NCBI GenBank assembly: GCA_005281725.1
Contig: SSBO01000012.1
Location: forward strand, 10,108,080 to 10,172,079
Length of the DNA stretch: 64,000 nt
Direction of reading: 5' to 3'
From: Wuchereria bancrofti
Lineage: Eukaryota; Nematoda; Chromadorea; Rhabditida; Onchocercidae
Below are positions 52,305 through 64,000 of this stretch, one piece after another (the first letter of the stretch is position 1; each line of letters begins with the position of its first letter). The notes beneath the pieces were generated by a model. The model saw only the letters and a list, made by a program, of their open reading frames with translations, searched no databases and was not told the DNA's origin. A program made the translations under genes and the position numbers.

Positions 52305-52989
52305 TTCTAAATACTGTCCTTACTTCAACCTATGTGTACTTTGTTATTCTAATGTAGTTTGATGATATTAGCAGCGTTTCTTTTTTACGCCATTTTTTCA
52401 TTAATCGATGAAATCCTCTTGCTCACTCATTTGATCAGTAACTGGCAATATTTTTTTTAATGATTTGTTCAGGATATTTTCAGCAGTATCGATCTGTCTA
52501 TTCAGCATAAAATGATTTTTGTATCTTTTGTTTCGTTGCTTTCATATATATAATTAGTTGCATAAAATTGGAAGGGAATTTAGCAGTCTTAACAAAATTA
52601 AAAAATGATATCCCTTGAAAAAGGACAATTTTACTGTTTTTTCTTTAACGATAAGCAGAGAGCCGTATGCATTCAACTCTTTGTAATAAATAATTTTGCT
52701 GGGATAATGAGTTAATAAAAAAAAAAAGGGTAGTCAATATATATATATATATGTTTAAAAGATTTCAATAGACTTAGCAGTTTCTGAACGGATAAATTAT
52801 GAGAAATTTGCCTTTACAGCTCGGTATCATATATTACTATACACATGTATATGTTGTTTTCAATGAAAAGTATTGATTGCATGAGACGTACTTCTTTAAT
52901 TATTTTCATCAAAGGAACGGAATATCCAATTCACAAACTGAGAATACTTTTTTTTTCTCAACAAGAACAATCAAATGAGGTGGCAAGTT

Positions 52990-53169
52990 TTAATTCGGAT
53001 TGGTCCTCTTTAACCGTACCCGTCCATCAGATTCACCCATCCGTATAGTGGCAAAAAATTTTGTTTCATTACCTGAGCGTATATTTGGCACATTTGTAGA
53101 CTGGTTTTCCCGACCGGTAATAATCATGATATCAAGATGCTTCGTATAGTGTTTCAAAATCTTGATGTG
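52990..53169 (-). other. Coding-like open segment after the Shal gene (possible extra exon)
   Basis: Directly after an acceptor-like ACCGTTTTTTTAG (minus strand) a 59-codon frame runs to TAA. It contains MIITGRENQSTNVPNIRS and FFATIRMGESDGRVRLKRTN, with composition unlike the surrounding AT-rich DNA. It overlaps the end of the proposed last Shal exon in another frame. Joining would need a phase-0 donor upstream (for example the weak TCT|GTGGAT) or a homopolymer length error in the T7 run. Confidence 0.3.
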
Positions 53170-56100
53170 CTAAAAAAACGGTTTGCTTCAGGGGTATTTT
53201 CCGGTTTTCGTTGATCCATTTGATGTTGCTGTTGTTGCTCTTGCTGTCCATCCACAGATCGCCATTTGCAATCACTTTTGCTAGACTCATACAACGATTC
53301 TTTCCTGTTTGTCGTTGTTGATCTGTTGAAACTAGTATCGCGCGAGTTTTCTGCAGCTTATGCAATTTTTTAAATATCTCTTAAAAATTCTCTTGGAACT
53401 AATTTTGCAAAAGAAAAAGGAAAAGAGATTGTCTTTTTTTTTTCCAAGAAACAGATGGTAGTCTCTGATATATTTTTCTGGTAAATTTTGGAAGAAATTC
53501 GGGATATTTTTAAATACTAATCATTTCTCTTAAACGCTATTCCGATTTATATTCAAATTCCTGTCTCTTTCTTGTGATAGCTAAGGTTTGACTACGGTTT
53601 AAGTTAATGGATCAAATAGTTTAGATATTGTGGTACTTTTTGAATATTTAGTGAATAAATTTATTAAGTGAGTACAGTTTGAATTAAATTGAACTCACTG
53701 AGACAAGAATTGCAACAATCGAACCATCGTGAATGTTCCTTGTTATCTGCTGGTAACAAACCCTGCGATGTGGACGGACTGATTGGTGGAGTGGTTCGTA
53801 AGCTATCACTGAACACAATATCTCTTTCAGTTAATTCTCTTTCCTGCAAAAATTATTTGATAACAAATGTAAATTTACATAATGTAATATTTCTCAAATA
53901 CTTCTTCCCTCACTTAAATTCTGAGAGAAAGAGGGAAAAAAAAGGAAATTTCGAACTTATTTTAAAAATATTTTTAATTTTTTATTGTTAACAAATTTTC
54001 TTTTGAATGCAATAAAAAATTTCTAGATATGATAAGAAATATAGCAAAATTTTATGACAAAAAATGAATATCAACTTTAAGTTTAAGTATATGTTAAGTA
54101 TTTAAATGTTTTAAGTTTTTCTTTATTTCTTCTTTTGAACATTTTGATTAGTTGGAATACTTTAAGAACAGTAGCTCATTTGTTCATTCAATGCGACAAA
54201 AAGCTTCCCAGCAGTGACAGAAAAATACAACTTTTCCGAACAGTGCTCACATTTCAAACATCAAATCATTTCCATCTAATTCGTTATTAGTGTTTTTTTT
54301 TTTTTTAAAAAAAATGTTATCAAAATTATTTCATTAAAAAAAAGAGATAATTAATTACGGTAGCTTTTTCTAGACATTGTAACAAATGTCGATGCTGAAT
54401 TTCAAAAATATCATCATCTTTTAATGAATCAAAGCTTAATAATCCTTGTTCGAATGCTTGCATTCGTGCTTCATGTGCTTTCTTCTTGCTAAACAATGCT
54501 TTGCCGCTGGCATTTTTAACAATTCGAATACGAGCCAATCGAGCTTTCTGGAATATTTGATCAATTTATCACATCAACTGATATGATGAAATTTAAAAGT
54601 AAAAATTTTAACAAATTTCGAAAAAAAATTTTTTATATGATTTATTAAATTGAATAAATTACACGCATACATATATGCATTTGTTTATTTTTTACATTTT
54701 TCATTGTTATTTTACCTTTTGAGCTCTCCTCTTATCAGCACGTTGATTTTGATGGTATATGCGGGAGAAATTACTAACAATTACCTATAATAATAGATAA
54801 TATTTTATTAAAAATGTTATGATCAATTTTTTTTTCTAAACATTTACAATAACAACAAGATGTTGCATAATTTTGTAGTAAGCAATTATTTAATAAACTA
54901 CTAAACTTAAACTTAAGCTAATATTTATCAGAATACACATAGACACATAAAACTTACTGGAACTGGAAGTGCAATTACTAAAACGCCACTAAGGGAACAA
55001 ACACCGCCAACAACTTTACCCATAATTGTTGCTGGTACCATATCACCATAACCAAGAGTTGTCATCTGTAAATTATTCTCCAATATTTCAATCATTTTTA
55101 CCAATTTTATTCCGCTCAAAAAAAATTTTTCATTGTAAATTTCGTTACCATTAATAAAATCTTCCGTTTGTTTGTTTTGTTTTCAGAAATGTATACTAAT
55201 ATAAAATATGTTACAGATTTAATTAAATTTTTTTGATATCATTACTCAAATTAAATCATTGTCACTTTCTATTTATTGCTAATCGACTAAAAAAAATATT
55301 CTTTAATTGGTTCAATTGATTTCAATAATGATGGAAATTTTTCATTAGCAAAGTCTTCCCTTTTTTGTTTTGTGTCAGAAAAAATCACTAGCATATCGAG
55401 ATTTAAAATTTTTAATAAGTTTAAGTTTCAAAAAAAATAACTTAAATAATTTTATATTTGACTGACAAGCACTTCTTGCAATTACATTACATCATACTGC
55501 CTTAGTGATTGCATTATTTATTTATTTATTATTATTGTTCTTAATTATTAAAAAAGTATTTGAACTTGAACTTTGAAGAAAACAAGCAAAAAAAGAAAAG
55601 ATATAAAGTGTCTTAAAACAAAAATAATACAACAATTTTTCAACTTTTTATTTCTAGTCAATTAAATTTTATTTATTTGTTTCAAAAAAAGAAGAGAAAA
55701 AGATGAAACTTACAGTAACAATTGTATACCAAAATGCAGCTGGTATTGAGGTGAAACGGGTATCATTAACTTTCTTTTCCGCATAATACATTATTGTTGC
55801 AAAAATAATTATTGCCATAGCTAATGAAAATACAAGAAAACCAAGTTCACTGGCGCATGATTTTAGCGTATAACCAAGTATGCGTAAACCCTGAGAGTGG
55901 CGAGAAAATTTAAATATTCGAAATACCCGCTGAAACAAACAGAAAAGAAAAACAAAACTTGATAGTAATATATCAACAAGGAAAAAAAAGTAAAAATATT
56001 TAAATTATTAAAAAAAAGCTAACAATTAAACTTGTTTTAATTTCGTTTTTTTTAAAATCATATGAAATTATTTATTGAAGATTTCAGAATTTACTAATCA

Positions 56101-59100
56101 TTCAAAATTGTGTATATATATATATATTTTTTTCTGATGCTACACCAATTATATGGTAAAATATGTTTTCTGTTACATTCTAACTTACCGTTTGATAAAA
56201 AATTATCCAACCAATTATTTTAATCATTCCTCATATAATGTAACAATTTATTCAAATTTTAAAAAAAAATATTCTTTATTTTTTTTTTCAAGTATATGTA
56301 TTTTTGAAAAGTTAAATAATTTATTTCTGTTTCTTTTATAATTTTGCATTACCCTGAAACAATTTATTTTCATTTATTTTCACCATCTGTCGTTTGTGAT
56401 GTTTTCTTTTTTTTATTAAAAGAAGGAATGAAAAGCAAAAAAAGAAAAGTAAAACAATTTTTCAGATATGTTTTAAAGATTATTTTTTCTCTTCACCTTT
56501 TTTTTTGTTTTTTTGCTAAAAAACGAAGCAAATATGAACACCAAAAATTCGAGACAGCTTTTGATTAAACCAATTAATTATTTTGAAATTAACAACATTT
56601 GATTGATTACATGTGATTTATCAAAAAATTATGTTGCTGGCAGTTGGCATATTTGTTGTAAGAACATTTAAATTATGTTACATTTTTCAGCTTAATTATG
56701 CCAATTATTTACTACTATTGTTAGCTTATTTTATTGTTTCAAAAAAAAGAAGCTTCTTTTTTTTTAAATACGTCTAATAATTTGTAGCAATAATTTTTTG
56801 ACATGAAATATTGACAATATTTCTAAGCATAAACCAATAACTAATTAATAATATAAAAAAAAGAAAATTTAATAACAATAATAATCAATAATGTAAGAAC
56901 AAAAAAACATTATAANNNNNNNNNNNNNNNNNNNNNTACGTCTAATAATTTGTAGCAATAATTTTTTGACATGAAATATTGACAATATTTCTAAGCATAA
57001 ACCAATAACTAATTAATAATATAAAAAAAAGAAAATTTAATAACAATAATAATCAATAATGTAAGAACAAAAAAACATTATAATATCAAAAAATTATATA
57101 AATAATCAATAATTTATATTTAAAAAAAATTATAACTAGCAAAATTTTATACATCTAGTTAAATAATTTGTATTTAAAAAAAAGTTGTAACCAACAAAAT
57201 TTTATATGTTTAATTAGTAATTTATAATTTTAAAAATAGTCAACTAGTAATTTTGTTGTTTTTTTTGTTTCAATTTAATTGTGATTATTCAAAAAAATAA
57301 AAGAAATACTTGAAAATAAAATAAAAACTTACAAAGACACGTAAAGTGACAAATGCACCCGAAACATCCTTTTTATTGGTAAATCCAAGACCAACATAAT
57401 ATGGCATAATAGCAATGACATCAATCATGCTCATTATTGAATGTAAAAATTTACACCTATCTGGAGCAGCAAATAAACGTAATAAATATTCCACAGTAAA
57501 AATGATAACACATGCAGTATCAAGGACGAAGAACTGAAATTTATTGATAATAATTGAAAAAAATAAAATAAAAATTATTTTTAATTTTAATAAAATATGA
57601 TATACTGATAGTATGTATAGAACTATTTCTATTATTTTTTCTTTTTAAAATAAAAACAAAAAAAAGTAATTTATTTCTTTTTTTTCTTTTCTAAAAAGAT
57701 TTCAGTAATAAAATGTTATATATATTGCAATAAAAATGGTAAAAAGAAGTGAAATATAAAATGAAATAGATGAATATTTTAACATATAAAGTTATTGCTT
57801 AAATAAAATTTAAATTTGATATTTTCTCCTCTTTTATTACATTAAAATTAATATCTGATATAATTTTAAATAATTTCATGTGAGTAATAAATGAGAAAAA
57901 AAGTACGAAGAAAGAAAAAAAGATTGAAATAGAAAAAAGTTATGATAATTCTCTTCTTTTTTCCTATATTACTAATATTATAGAATATGATTATCTTATC
58001 TTTGATTTTTGATCTTAATTTATTATTATCAATCAATAATCTCATTTTCTTCCGAAAAGAAGGGCAAAAAAGGAAATTATCAAAAAAAAAGAAATTATGT
58101 ATACATAATGTCTTCTTATTTTTTATTTTTTTGCTTCAAGATAAGTTTATCGTCTAATGTAACATTATGAAATAATTTGATCAATTGTCACATAAGTTGA
58201 TAATTGACGTGAATTTGAATTTTAACATGCATGATCGCTTTTTTTTCTTTTAGAGAGCGAAAAAAAAGAAAAGATGGGCATTTGATGGACAACATGAAAT
58301 TTTATATGGTCGTTTTTGCTATTATTATTTGCAAAAAAAAGAAGAAAAAAAGGGAAATGAAAAATTCCCGGAGGATTTAATTTAGAAGTCGCTTATGTAA
58401 AACGTTTGATCATTAAAAATTACCACAGGAATGTTTGAAGAGAATATATTTTTGATTTAAACTCATCCTAATTTTTTTTTAAATAAAATTTAGTATATAA
58501 AAATTGTTAATAAAATTGAGAATACTTTTCAATAAATGTATTTCTAACACTTAATCAATTTAAGCTGATAGTTCCGGTTCAGCTTTTATTGATGAATGTT
58601 ATTTATTATATTAATTTATTTTATTTAATCCGGAAATATATCCGTAGACGACTAAGTTTTATGAATGATAAAAAAATTAGGATGATATAAATACTCATAA
58701 AAAGTGTTACTAATTTAAGACATTTTAGAAAGTTACTTAGATCATTTGCTAATTTTTGAAGTTGTATGTTACACAGAGTTAAGTGATGTGATGTATTATC
58801 AATTATTAATTAACGATCATTCAGCTGGCCAATATAAAGATAATCATTCGTAGATAGGAAAAGGTACTGTGATTGTGAATGATTTGCTAAAGATATGGAT
58901 AAAATATAGCATAATGACATTATCTAAAAATTGTGAAACTTTAATAATATCTTTTGATATTATTAGATATTAATTTTTTCATTAAACATATTTAATTCTT
59001 TTTTAAAAAATAATTTAAAGAATAAATTTTACTCTTTAATAACTTCATTAATTTTAAGTGTTATATTTTTTTCCCACCTCCTTTTTTCACACAAATGTGT

Positions 59101-61130
59101 GGAATTTAAAATTTCATTTATTTTAGCATGGATAAAGAAATTCATAAATTTGAAATACGATGACAAAAGAATTTTTGATAATATTATTTGATAAAGATTA
59201 ATAAAAAAAAAGGTAAAAAAACGATAGAACTTGTCATATTTAAATAATAAAATTTGTTAAGTATTTTCTATACATCTCAACTGCTATCAGTTATTTTATT
59301 ATTTAAAGGTTTTTGTAGTATGGAATGAAACTGATAATTATTGATCTATATAGATAATTAAAAATTAATTTCATCTAAATATAAACTAAATTCCCTGTGG
59401 TAGATAAGAAAAACGAAAAAGAAAACAAAAAAATTGCAAACAAATGATAAAAATTTTTTGGAAATTTTAAATCTTAATCAAAAATTTTTTTAAATTCAAT
59501 TTCAAAATTTTCAAAAGCTTACGAAGATAAATGTATTCTCTTTTAAAAAACAAAAAAAGAAAAAAATTGATAATATAATAAATGAAATTTATATTAAGAA
59601 AAAATGAAATTTTTAAATTTTTAAAAAAATTTGAAAAAAAACAACAAAAACAGAAAATTGTCATACCTGTCGCTCATAAAGTTCACCACATGAAATAGTC
59701 GTATCATCAGCCATATATTTGCATGGTACTGTTTCAATAATATTGCATAAAACCGATAGAGCAATAAAAAATCCCGTAACATAATAAAAAACAAGTGCCA
59801 CAGTGGATGTATGAGGATTTTCAAATGCTTCCCACATTTTTTGCTTTAAAAAAAAATTAAAATTAAAATTTCTATGTTATAAAATTAAATAAATCAAAAA
59901 TTTTTAGATAGCTATAAAATGATAGATAATGTATGAGAAATGATTGAATAAAATAAATTAACAAATTTTATTTAATTATACTAAAATTAATAAAATGTAT
60001 TACGTTAATTAACATACATACCCGAAGCGTAAGTTTATGCTTGTTTTTTTCAATAATTTCTAAACGCTCTTCTATTAATCGTTCCTGATTTTCTCGTTTC
60101 TTATCTTTATAATCTTCATAGCAACAATCACTTATTAAATCAGGCATAATGCCAAAAAATGAAAGTTCTTCATCGTAAGCCACAAGACATTCATGTTTTG
60201 GATACTAAAATTTATAAATTAGAAAAAAAAATCAATTTAAAATTTGAAATTTACTTCATATAATATAAATTACTGTAATGATAATAAAGAAGAATTCGCC
60301 AATTGAAAATTTTTAGAATAAGTATTAGAATGAATAGAATTTAACAAAAATTAAAAATTAATAAATAAGTAAGAAGAGAAAGAGAGAGAGGGAGAAGGAT
60401 GGAGAAAGAAAGCGAAAGAGTGATAGAGGAAAAACGAATGGAAAAATTAACGTGAAGTTTGCCGGTTCGATAAAATGTAAGAATATGCCGGAAAATATCT
60501 GGATCACGATCAAAAAAGTACTCCGATGTTTCTTCATCATAAAAAAATTCTTTTTCATTTGAACCAAGTAATGTTTCCGGAAATTTTTCCAGTGTATTTC
60601 GCCATGTTTCAAATCGGCGACCAGAGATATTGATTGAAATTTTTTCATCCGAAACATGATCAACAGCTAAATCTTTTGCCTGTAATGAAAAATAAATCAT
60701 AATTGATGTAAAGTAATACATAACAAACAAGGAAGTTCAATAATTTTTAATTAAAAGTCCCTTTGAAATTATTAAAAAAGAAAACCTTGAAATTAGAAAA
60801 TATACTTCCAATTGAAAAATTTTTATGATTAAATTGATACGAAAGAAAAATCTTTTTCAACACACCATATTTATATTTTAATACCATATGTTTGATAGAG
60901 AAAGAAGAAAAAATACTAATTGTCAAATTTTTTTTTAAATTTATTAGAGAAAAAAATGCAAACGTCAATTAATAATTTGTTTGTTTTTTATTTTATTTTT
61001 TCTTTTTTTTTAATTTTTTATTTTTTACCTGTATAGCAATTGGAGCAGCTGGCATTGGTTGCCGTGAAATCGGTACCCACCCAATTGCGGCGGCACGCGC
61101 AAATGGTAACCAGGCTGCCACGGATGCCAT
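53154..61130 (-). CDS. shl-1: Shal-type (Kv4) A-type voltage-gated K+ channel, 11 exons
   Basis: Exons 5' to 3' (minus): 61029-61130, 60452-60679, 60022-60204, 59667-59843, 57333-57533, 55714-55929, 54958-55065, 54716-54784, 54359-54547, 53699-53843, 53154-53350. They total about 604 aa; the first nine introns are phase 0. The N-terminus [18 protein letters not shown] is the Kv4 inactivation/KChIP-binding segment. The T1 domain (about 40-140) has the tetramer-interface zinc site H110-X5-C116-X20-C137-C138. S1 is near 184-202. S4 is [20 protein letters not shown] (294-313). The selectivity filter is [10 protein letters not shown] (371-380) and S6 contains [20 protein letters not shown]. It forms tetrameric, rapidly inactivating somatodendritic/muscle K+ channels. 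The C-terminus is variable: a strong donor GTGAGT at 53698 leads to the Gln-rich last exon ([10 protein letters not shown]...). Without that splice the frame ends at 53664 (...NLIQTVLT). A 21-N gap lies in intron 5. Confidence 0.93.
56769..57083. repeat. 147-bp identical copies flanking a 21-N gap
   Basis: 56769-56915 and 56937-57083 are identical, separated by 21 Ns (56916-56936), all in Shal intron 5 (55930-57332). This is an unmerged overlap of contig ends at a scaffold gap, so the true intron is probably about 170 bp shorter. Confidence 0.92.
57534..59666 (-). other. shl-1 intron 4 (2.1 kb), nothing else seen
   Basis: AT-rich intron between the S1/S1-S2 exon and the S2-S4 exon. Donor GTATGAC follows the Gln codon; acceptor TTTCAG precedes the Phe-Phe codons. 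It has purine-rich runs and A/T homopolymers but no recognisable exon, RNA or repeat family. Confidence 0.6.
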
Positions 61131-61142
61131 CTAAAATTAATT
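61131..61142 (-). promoter_or_regulatory. Probable splice acceptor abutting the shl-1 start codon
   Basis: On the minus strand AATTAATTTTAG runs directly into ATG. With no coding exon recognised upstream, it may be an SL trans-splice site leaving no 5'UTR, or the acceptor of a 5'UTR intron whose first exon lies in the repeat-rich DNA beyond. Confidence 0.45.
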
Positions 61143-61491
61143 CAATTTTCAGTTAACAATTAGCGATGATGAGTGATAAAATTTATAATTTGAAAACTAT
61201 ATGAAATAATACTATCAATAGAAGTATGCAATAAAAAAATAATAAGTTTTATTTGTCGTTTTTTTCATTCTTTCTGAATATAGCAATGGATTATATCTAT
61301 TTAAAAGATAAAGAAGCATTTTTTTTCCTGAAATGTTAATATATTATTATAATAGAATATGAAGAAATATATATATGAGAAATTTTCATTAGAAATATAT
61401 ATGAGAAATTTTCATTTCACATAAATATGTGAAGATGAAAAAAAAAAATTTTTTTTGTTAAAAAAAGCTTCAGTTAGGGCTGGGCTTTAAC

Positions 61492-62415
61492 CCTACTTTA
61501 TCTAGTTTAAAATTTATGCAGAATAATGTTTTATGTAGAATAATAACGATATTACTATTTATTATTATTATTATTATTGTCATTATTATTATAATTATTA
61601 TCATTGTCGTTGTTATTATTATTATAGTTTATTTGAAAAGATTGATTGAAAGAAACTAGTCTATTTAAAAAAAAAAATGATTGAAAAGGTTGGGTCATTT
61701 GCAGAAGAAAGAAATGGATGGAAAAGTTGGACTATTTAAAAAAAAAATTGATTGAAAACGTGTAGGCTTATTTAGAAAGACTGATTGAAAAAGCTAGTCT
61801 ATTTGAAAAGATTGATTGAAAAAATAGGCTTATTTAAAAAGATTGATTGAAAATGCTAGTCTTTTAGAAAAAATTAGTGGAAAAACTCTTATTTAAAAAA
61901 AAAAAAGGAAAAAAATTGATTGAAAAAGCAAAAGCGTACTTAGTGAGATTGATTGGAAATGCTAGTCTATTTAAAAAAGATTGATTGAAAAATGCTGGCT
62001 CATTTGCAAAATTCTTGGCTGGAAAAGTTGGTCTATTTGAAAAAATTGATTGGAAAAGCCTGTTTGAAAAGATTTATTGAAAAAATTAATCTGAAAAAAA
62101 AAGAGAAATCTTTTGACAAAGCTGATTATAATAGATGTATGACAAATCTATGTTAAAAAAATGTTAAAAAAGAATTGAATAAAAAAGTTTATCATTTAAT
62201 GAAATAGAATGAAAAAGTTAGTTTACTTTCAAAAAAAAGTTAACCTCAAAAAAATTACCTACTTTATCTAGTTTAAAATTTATGCAAAACAATGTTTATG
62301 TAGATTAATAACGATATTGTTATTTATTATTATTGCATTTATTATCATTTTCGTTGTTATTACTATTGTAATTATTGTCATTATTATTATAATTATTATC
62401 ATTGTCGTTATTATT
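61492..62415. repeat. Diverged direct repeat pair, about 766 bp apart
   Basis: CCTACTTTATCTAGTTTAAA followed by ATTTATGCA, a GTAGA.TAATAACGATATT block and an ATT-rich stretch occurs at 61492-61620 and, with several substitutions and small indels, at 62258-62415. The minisatellite lies between the two copies, so the whole may be one composite repeat. Confidence 0.7.
61628..62095. repeat. Degenerate minisatellite, unit about 30-35 bp
   Basis: Roughly 14 imperfect copies of a unit like TTTAAAAAGATTGATTGAAA followed by AAGCTAGTCTA. Variation is in the A-run lengths and in the CTAGTC/TTGGTC segment. It is non-coding: frames are broken by indels between units. Confidence 0.75.
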
Positions 62416-63820
62416 ATTGTTATCATCATTATTAATATTATTACTGTTAGTATTACTATCATTATTTTCGCTGATATTATTATTTATTGCCATTATTATT
62501 ATCCTTATCATTAGTGATTATTATAACATTTACTGTTAGCAATAGTAATAATAGCGCTAGAATATGAAATTGAATTCAATTCAATAGAAATTTTAAAATG
62601 AGCTTTAAAAAGAAAATGTTGATTGAAATGACTGATATTTGCGTAAATTTTGTTAAAAATAAATCTTAAAAAGAATTGTGTGAAATGAAAAGATTTTTTT
62701 CGCGTAAATCTGCAAATTTATTGTCAATTTTTCTTTTATTATTACTTTTGAAACAAAAATTCTTCGCTTTATTTACTTAATTTTTTTCCTCATATCACAA
62801 TTTGCATAAAAATTAAAACTGTGGCTGTTTGGTTTTTTTTTTTCTTAAATGATAACTAAATAAAGGTTACACTTAACTGTTATATTGAAATGGAACAAAA
62901 TAAAACATATTTGATTGAAATGAAAATATTAATTGTTTACTCGAAATAATAATAATAATAAAAAGTGCCAGCACCTCTTTTTTGATCGTTTTTGATTACA
63001 ATTTGGCCAATTTTTTGGTTAGAAAAATAATCAAGAAAATACAATTTTAAAATTTTTAAATATTTCATTATTTTCGTTATTATTATTTATTGCCATTATT
63101 ATTATCCTTATCATTAGTATAAACAAAGAAAAATCTTTTATTTATTTTTCAGAAATAAAAATGAAAGTGAAAAGATTAAATAAAAAAGTGGAAAAAAAAG
63201 AAAAAAGGGAAAAAGGATAAATTTATGTGTAATCAGCCAGAAAAAGACACTGAAAAAAAAAGTAATATACTCATAACATCATATTTGAGTAAATTTTCAC
63301 TATGATATACTCTGAAGAAATTCTTCGTATTAGATTGAAGTATAAAATTATTAAAGCACTAATAGCCTCAAATAAAAAATTTAATTAATTTTTATAAATT
63401 AGTTAGTTGATATAAGGAAACAAAAAAAAAATGAAAATATATGAAAACAAGAGATTTATAACTATTATTTGCTTTCTCCAATTTTTTTTTTGTTATACTT
63501 TTTTACACGAAATACTTGTTTTAACTTTTTAACGGTTTACACAAATTTATTATATGTATTTTTATTTAACTAATTTGTTAAAATAATTTTACTTGATATT
63601 TAAATAAAAATTAGTTCTAAAATTTTCGATAAAACTTAATTTTAAAACTAGCATTATTTGTCATTTATTCATCACTGTTTGTTGATTTTCGTTAAAACGA
63701 TAGTTAATAGTCAAATAAATAGTCAGATATGTCAATCAGTGATGTTTAATACGTACCTCAGCTGAATTCTGATGTAAACGATTATTTATTATTTTTGCTT
63801 ATCATTATTACTATTATAAT

Positions 63821-63935
63821 ATATATTTATCTATTTATTTGTTTATTTATTCGTTTAGCTATCTGTTTGATCTGTTTGTTTATTTGCTTATTTGTTCACT
63901 TTGTTTATTTAATTAATTATTTATTCATTTAATTA
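63821..63935. repeat. TTTATTTG-type simple sequence
   Basis: Imperfect tetra- to octanucleotide repeat of TTTA/TTTG units near the right end of the window, continuing the low-complexity character of the region. Confidence 0.6.
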
Positions 63936-64000
63936 CATTTTTTTTTGTTTGAGAGTATATATCACTAAGAATTTTAAAATTACATATTTTTTCCATACTT

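Larger units (their letters stand above)
51018..53153. other. Convergent region between the 50-kb gene and shl-1
   Basis: 2.1 kb between two tail-to-tail genes. Composition is less AT-rich than average for the window. It includes the 3'UTR of the upstream gene, a perfect 22-bp palindrome (52237-52282) with a partial direct repeat, an (AT)n run at about 52739-52752, and a coding-like minus-strand open segment at 52990-53169 that may belong to the Shal C-terminus. Confidence 0.5.
61131..64000. other. Repeat-rich region upstream of shl-1
   Basis: 2.9 kb without a recognisable exon. It holds duplicated ATT-rich blocks (61492-61620 and 62258-62415), a degenerate GATTGATTGAAAA minisatellite between them, a further repeated ATT block (62459-62518 and 63065-63122) and TTTATT-type simple sequence at the right end. 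The promoter of the Shal gene should be here, or beyond the window if there is a distant 5'UTR exon. Confidence 0.55.

Noticed and set aside
62280..62514. Overlapping Ile/Val/Asn-rich frames on both strands
   Set aside because: All three arise from the ATT/ATC trinucleotide repeat.

Overview
The window looks like nuclear DNA of a nematode, possibly a parasitic clade III (spirurid/filarial-type) species; I cannot name the species. Reasons: very AT-rich intergenic DNA and introns, many small exons with U-rich 3' splice sites, four start codons preceded closely by a 3' splice site (as expected for spliced-leader trans-splicing), and protein sequences resembling Caenorhabditis orthologues, such as the short VPS-26 N-terminus. 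No operon, plasmid, phage or CRISPR features are visible.

Layout: (1) 1-3072, AT-rich low-complexity DNA. (2) 3073-10404 (+), 13-exon SHOC2/SOC-2 Ras-ERK scaffold. (3) 13910-19200 (+), 19-exon RAD54B-type SNF2 recombination translocase. (4) 21194-23929 (-), 8-exon VPS26 retromer subunit, with a tRNA-Pro(CGG) gene (23497-23568, -) inside an intron; it converges on rad-54.B. (5) 26611-42009 (-), heparan sulfate 3-O-sulfotransferase with a first intron of 12.5 kb or more and a perfect 1157-bp tandem duplication of three exons. (6) 50129-51017 (+), small three-exon gene of unknown function. (7) 53154-61130 (-), 11-exon Shal/Kv4 potassium channel. (8) 61131-64000, repeats upstream of the channel gene.

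The genes belong to different pathways (RAS signalling, DNA repair, endosomal sorting, proteoglycan modification, neuronal/muscle excitability). They show no sign of forming one system. Exon models were built by hand from splice sites, reading phase and remembered family conservation. Phase closes at every junction of the six coding genes.

The assembly has clear artefact signatures. Adjacent identical copies flank single Ns (32048, 37610) and a 21-N gap (56916-56936). Two more near-identical tandem copies without Ns occur at 27064-29377 and 33067-34988. The exon-bearing duplication should be judged with that in mind. I found no convincing undescribed system. The best leads are the duplicated sulfotransferase exons, the alternative C-terminal ends of the Shal channel, a VPS26 start codon isolated in its own exon, the unknown gene at 50 kb, and a 22-bp perfect palindrome at 52.2 kb.
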